DNA of 17,864 nt, taken from assembly GCA_038239195.1 (NCBI GenBank), contig JBBSEZ010000185.1, positions 1 to 17,864 of the forward strand, given 5' to 3'. The position numbers were made by a program, and so were the translations under genes. The notes beneath the pieces were generated by a model. The model did no database searches, was not told the origin of the DNA, and saw only the letters and a program-made list of their open reading frames with translations. Numbering within the stretch: position 1 is the stretch's first letter; every line of letters starts with the position of its first letter. This document shows, piece after piece, positions 14,221 through 17,864 of this stretch. Source of the DNA: JBBSEZ01 sp038239195 (GTDB lineage Bacteria; Planctomycetota; Planctomycetia; Gemmatales; Gemmataceae).

Positions 14221-15324
14221 GTGACCAACCCTCTTCCGCGACGGGCGTTCCCCCTGGCGCTGCTGGCCTTCGCCCTGGCCTCCGTCGGGTGCGTGCCGAA
14301 CGTGGCCTGGCTGCCCGATTCGAGCGGCTTCGTCTACACCGGCGGCAGGGGCGGCAAGCAGTTGATGGCCTTCGACCTCGCCGGCAAGAAGGCCCGGGTG
14401 CTGGTCGCCGACGACGTGGGCCCGGGCTGGCCGGCCCTCAGCGCCGACGGCAAGCGCATCGCCCTGGCGCAGCACTGCGTGCGCGGCCGGGTGTTGTCCC
14501 TCACCGTCCACGTCTTCGACCGCGACGGCAAGCGCCTGCACCGCTCCAAGGAACTGCCCTGGGGCAAGAGGCTGAAAAGCGGCGGGCGCCAGTTCCCCTC
14601 CGTGGCGCAGGTGGCCTGGTCGCCCAGAGGCGACCGCCTCCTGCTGGGCGACGACGCGCAGACCGGCATCTACGACCTGAAAACGCACGAGCTCCTGGAG
14701 GTCGAGGGGTTGATCTGGGCTTTCGGGAGCAGCCCGGTCCGCCCGGACGGCAAGGGGGCCGTCGTGGTCGGGCGCGGAGGCGCGTACTGGCTCGAATGGG
14801 ACGGGAAGGCATCGCCGCTCCTCGATGGGAAGAAGAAGGACCGCGTGACCTTCGACGAAAGCGGCCGCAGGCTGGGGATGCTGTTTGTGGCCTTGTGCAA
14901 CTCGCGCTGGGAAGGCCCCGTCGCTCGGCTGTCCCTTCCGGGCCTCGAGGTCCGCCTCGACACGAAAAAGATGCGGGCCGAGGAGCTCGCGGGAGAGGAG
15001 GTGGGCCCGAAGGCCCCGACGGTGCGCCAGGCACGTTCCTTCGCGGGGGGCGTCGGCGTGCGCCTGGTGGAAGAGGTCGGCGCGGACGGAGGCCAATTCG
15101 ACTTCAGCCGAGCGGGCCGGCTGGAGGTGCTCCGTCCCGGCAAGCCGCCCGAGGTGATCGTCAAGGCGGCCCACTACGTCAAGTTCTTCCCCTCGCCCGA
15201 CGGCAAGCTGTTGGCCGTGCGCTGGTATCCCACCACCAGAGGCCCCCCGCCGGGCAAGAACGACCGCATCCTTGTCCTCAACGCCAGGGGCGAGACGGTC
15301 GCTGACCTGAAGGCGAGCGAGTGA
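14221..15324 (+). CDS. Predicted lipoprotein with PD40/TolB-like beta-propeller repeats
   Basis: 367 residues. The N-terminus has two arginines, a hydrophobic segment FPLALLAFALA (10-20) and C24 in SVGC, an acceptable if imperfect lipobox, so export and lipid anchoring are likely. Repeats of the PD40 type follow, with the core W/L-SPDG-x5-ILLA: AWLPDSSGFVYT, PALSADGKRIALAQ, VAWSPRGDRLLLGD and FFPSPDGKLLAVRW. Each would be a propeller blade. Such proteins often bind other proteins at the membrane and are seldom enzymes. The start is GTG at 14221 with AGGAG about 8 bases upstream; an earlier in-frame GTG at 14173 would put 16 residues before the signal peptide. The stop is 3 bases from the convergent sixA stop. 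Specific function is unknown. Confidence 0.82.
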   Translation: MTNPLPRRAFPLALLAFALASVGCVPNVAWLPDSSGFVYTGGRGGKQLMAFDLAGKKARVLVADDVGPGWPALSADGKRIALAQHCVRGRVLSLTVHVFDRDGKRLHRSKELPWGKRLKSGGRQFPSVAQVAWSPRGDRLLLGDDAQTGIYDLKTHELLEVEGLIWAFGSSPVRPDGKGAVVVGRGGAYWLEWDGKASPLLDGKKKDRVTFDESGRRLGMLFVALCNSRWEGPVARLSLPGLEVRLDTKKMRAEELAGEEVGPKAPTVRQARSFAGGVGVRLVEEVGADGGQFDFSRAGRLEVLRPGKPPEVIVKAAHYVKFFPSPDGKLLAVRWYPTTRGPPPGKNDRILVLNARGETVADLKASE

Positions 15325-15327
15325 GCC

Positions 15328-15837
15328 TCACGCCTCCGCGGCTTTGGGCACCGCGTACCACTCCGGCGTGACCAGCCAGCTCAGCAGCCCCGCGCCCTTG
15401 TCGATCCCGCTCTCGAGCTCGATGCGCGCGACCCCGGCCTTGGCCAGCTCCACCTGCACCTCCTTGCCGCCGATGAGCCAGGCGGCGTAGGCGCTCAGGT
15501 CGGGGTTGTGGCCCACGACGCCGAGGGAGCCCGCCCCCAGCGAGCTCAAGAAGCGCGTCACCTTGCGGCGCTTGCCGTCGGGGCGCAGGGCGTTGCACTC
15601 GATGATCTCGGGGGCCGGCGCCGACCAGTGCTCCGCGAGCAGGTCGGCCGTCTGCCGGGCGCGCACCAGCGGGCTGGTCACGATCCGGTCGAGGCGTACG
15701 TGGAGGCGCTGCAGCGCCTCGGCGAGGGCGACGCACTGCGCCCGGCCGGGCTCGCTGAGCGGGCGCCCCTCGTCGTCGGCAACGCCATCGTGGCCCACCG
15801 GAAGGGCCTCGGCGTGGCGGATCAGGTAGAGCTCCAT
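15328..15837 (-). CDS. sixA: SixA-type phosphohistidine phosphatase
   Basis: 169 residues, typical of SixA (about 160), the small branch of the histidine phosphatase superfamily. The RH motif is YLIRHAEA (R7, phosphorylated H8). TSPLVRARQTA (54-64) supplies the conserved arginine, and VVGHNPDL (107-114) carries the second histidine, H110. E. coli SixA acts on phosphohistidine in signalling or phosphotransfer proteins; here the partner is unknown. The start is ATG at 15835-15837 with GGAG about 8 bases upstream. The C-terminal residues AVPKAAEA extend slightly beyond the fold. It is convergent with the lipoprotein gene and divergent from typA. Confidence 0.88.
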   Translation of the reverse strand: MELYLIRHAEALPVGHDGVADDEGRPLSEPGRAQCVALAEALQRLHVRLDRIVTSPLVRARQTADLLAEHWSAPAPEIIECNALRPDGKRRKVTRFLSSLGAGSLGVVGHNPDLSAYAAWLIGGKEVQVELAKAGVARIELESGIDKGAGLLSWLVTPEWYAVPKAAEA

Positions 15838-15954
15838 CGGTCGTGCTCCGAACGGGGGCGACGGATCACAGAGGCGCCAACCCCGAGGCGGGGAGGGCGG
15901 GCCCTCATCGCTTCCTCACGGGACTTGCCCTATGCGGGTTGGCTTGCGCTTCCC

Positions 15955-15960
15955 TATAAT
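15955..15960 (+). promoter_or_regulatory. Possible -10 element for typA
   Basis: A perfect TATAAT in the 189-base gap between sixA and typA, 66 bases before the typA ATG. The position for a -35 at 17 bases reads ATGCGG and is poor; TTGCCC at 15925 is 24 bases away. It stands out as an AT-rich patch in very GC-rich DNA. Confidence 0.45.
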
Positions 15961-16026
15961 ATCAAATCTCTCCCGCCTTGGCCCGCAGGAGAGTGCGCGG
16001 GCCGGCCCTCACGAGTAGACATTCGG

Positions 16027-17847
<1,821 letters not shown>

Positions 17848-17864
17848 GGGATCGCGAAACGGCA

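Overview
The window is GC-rich, densely packed bacterial chromosomal DNA, most likely from a planctomycete of the Gemmata/Pirellula type. The main pointer is a DUF1501 (Planctomycete sulfatase-like) gene; high GC, the mix of GTG/TTG starts and the overall gene content also fit. No rRNA, tRNA or CRISPR array is visible. The taxonomic call is inference, because no marker here is decisive alone.

Layout. (1) 185-2332, minus strand: cutC, then a beta-lactamase-fold serine hydrolase, then a decayed C-terminal piece of a fabF-type ketosynthase. (2) 2454-6939: a classical SDR oxidoreductase (+), a 481-residue SEC-C zinc-motif protein (-), a small VOC/glyoxalase-fold protein (+), and an IlvD/Edd-family sugar-acid-type dehydratase (-). 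These alternate in strand, with convergent ends only 9 bases apart and divergent starts sharing short promoter regions. (3) 7069-11280, a decaying island: an extended SDR (thioester-reductase type) whose frame runs on into its neighbour; a DUF1501 gene broken by three single-base frameshifts and cut at its 5' end; a possible small membrane ORF coupled to it; and a DDE transposase remnant with frameshifts, a stop codon and a lost catalytic glutamate. (4) 11550-14156, minus strand: a sugar phosphate isomerase-like TIM barrel, a 28-bp inverted-repeat pair, a GT9 heptosyltransferase-like gene and a Maf pyrophosphatase overlapping it by 10 bases. (5) 14221-17847: a beta-propeller lipoprotein (+), a SixA-type histidine phosphatase (-) and the intact translational GTPase TypA/BipA (+).

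How the genes work together: there is no single pathway. Most intact genes are housekeeping or general metabolic (TypA, Maf, CutC, GT9, SixA, dehydratase). The only likely transcription units are cutC-hydrolase and GT9-maf, possibly with the TIM-barrel gene upstream. I did not find a convincing new multi-gene system. The most interesting items are the island of broken genes (real decay or base-calling errors), the mirrored hairpin repeat at 13188-13279, the fabF remnant, and the uncharacterised body of the SEC-C protein.
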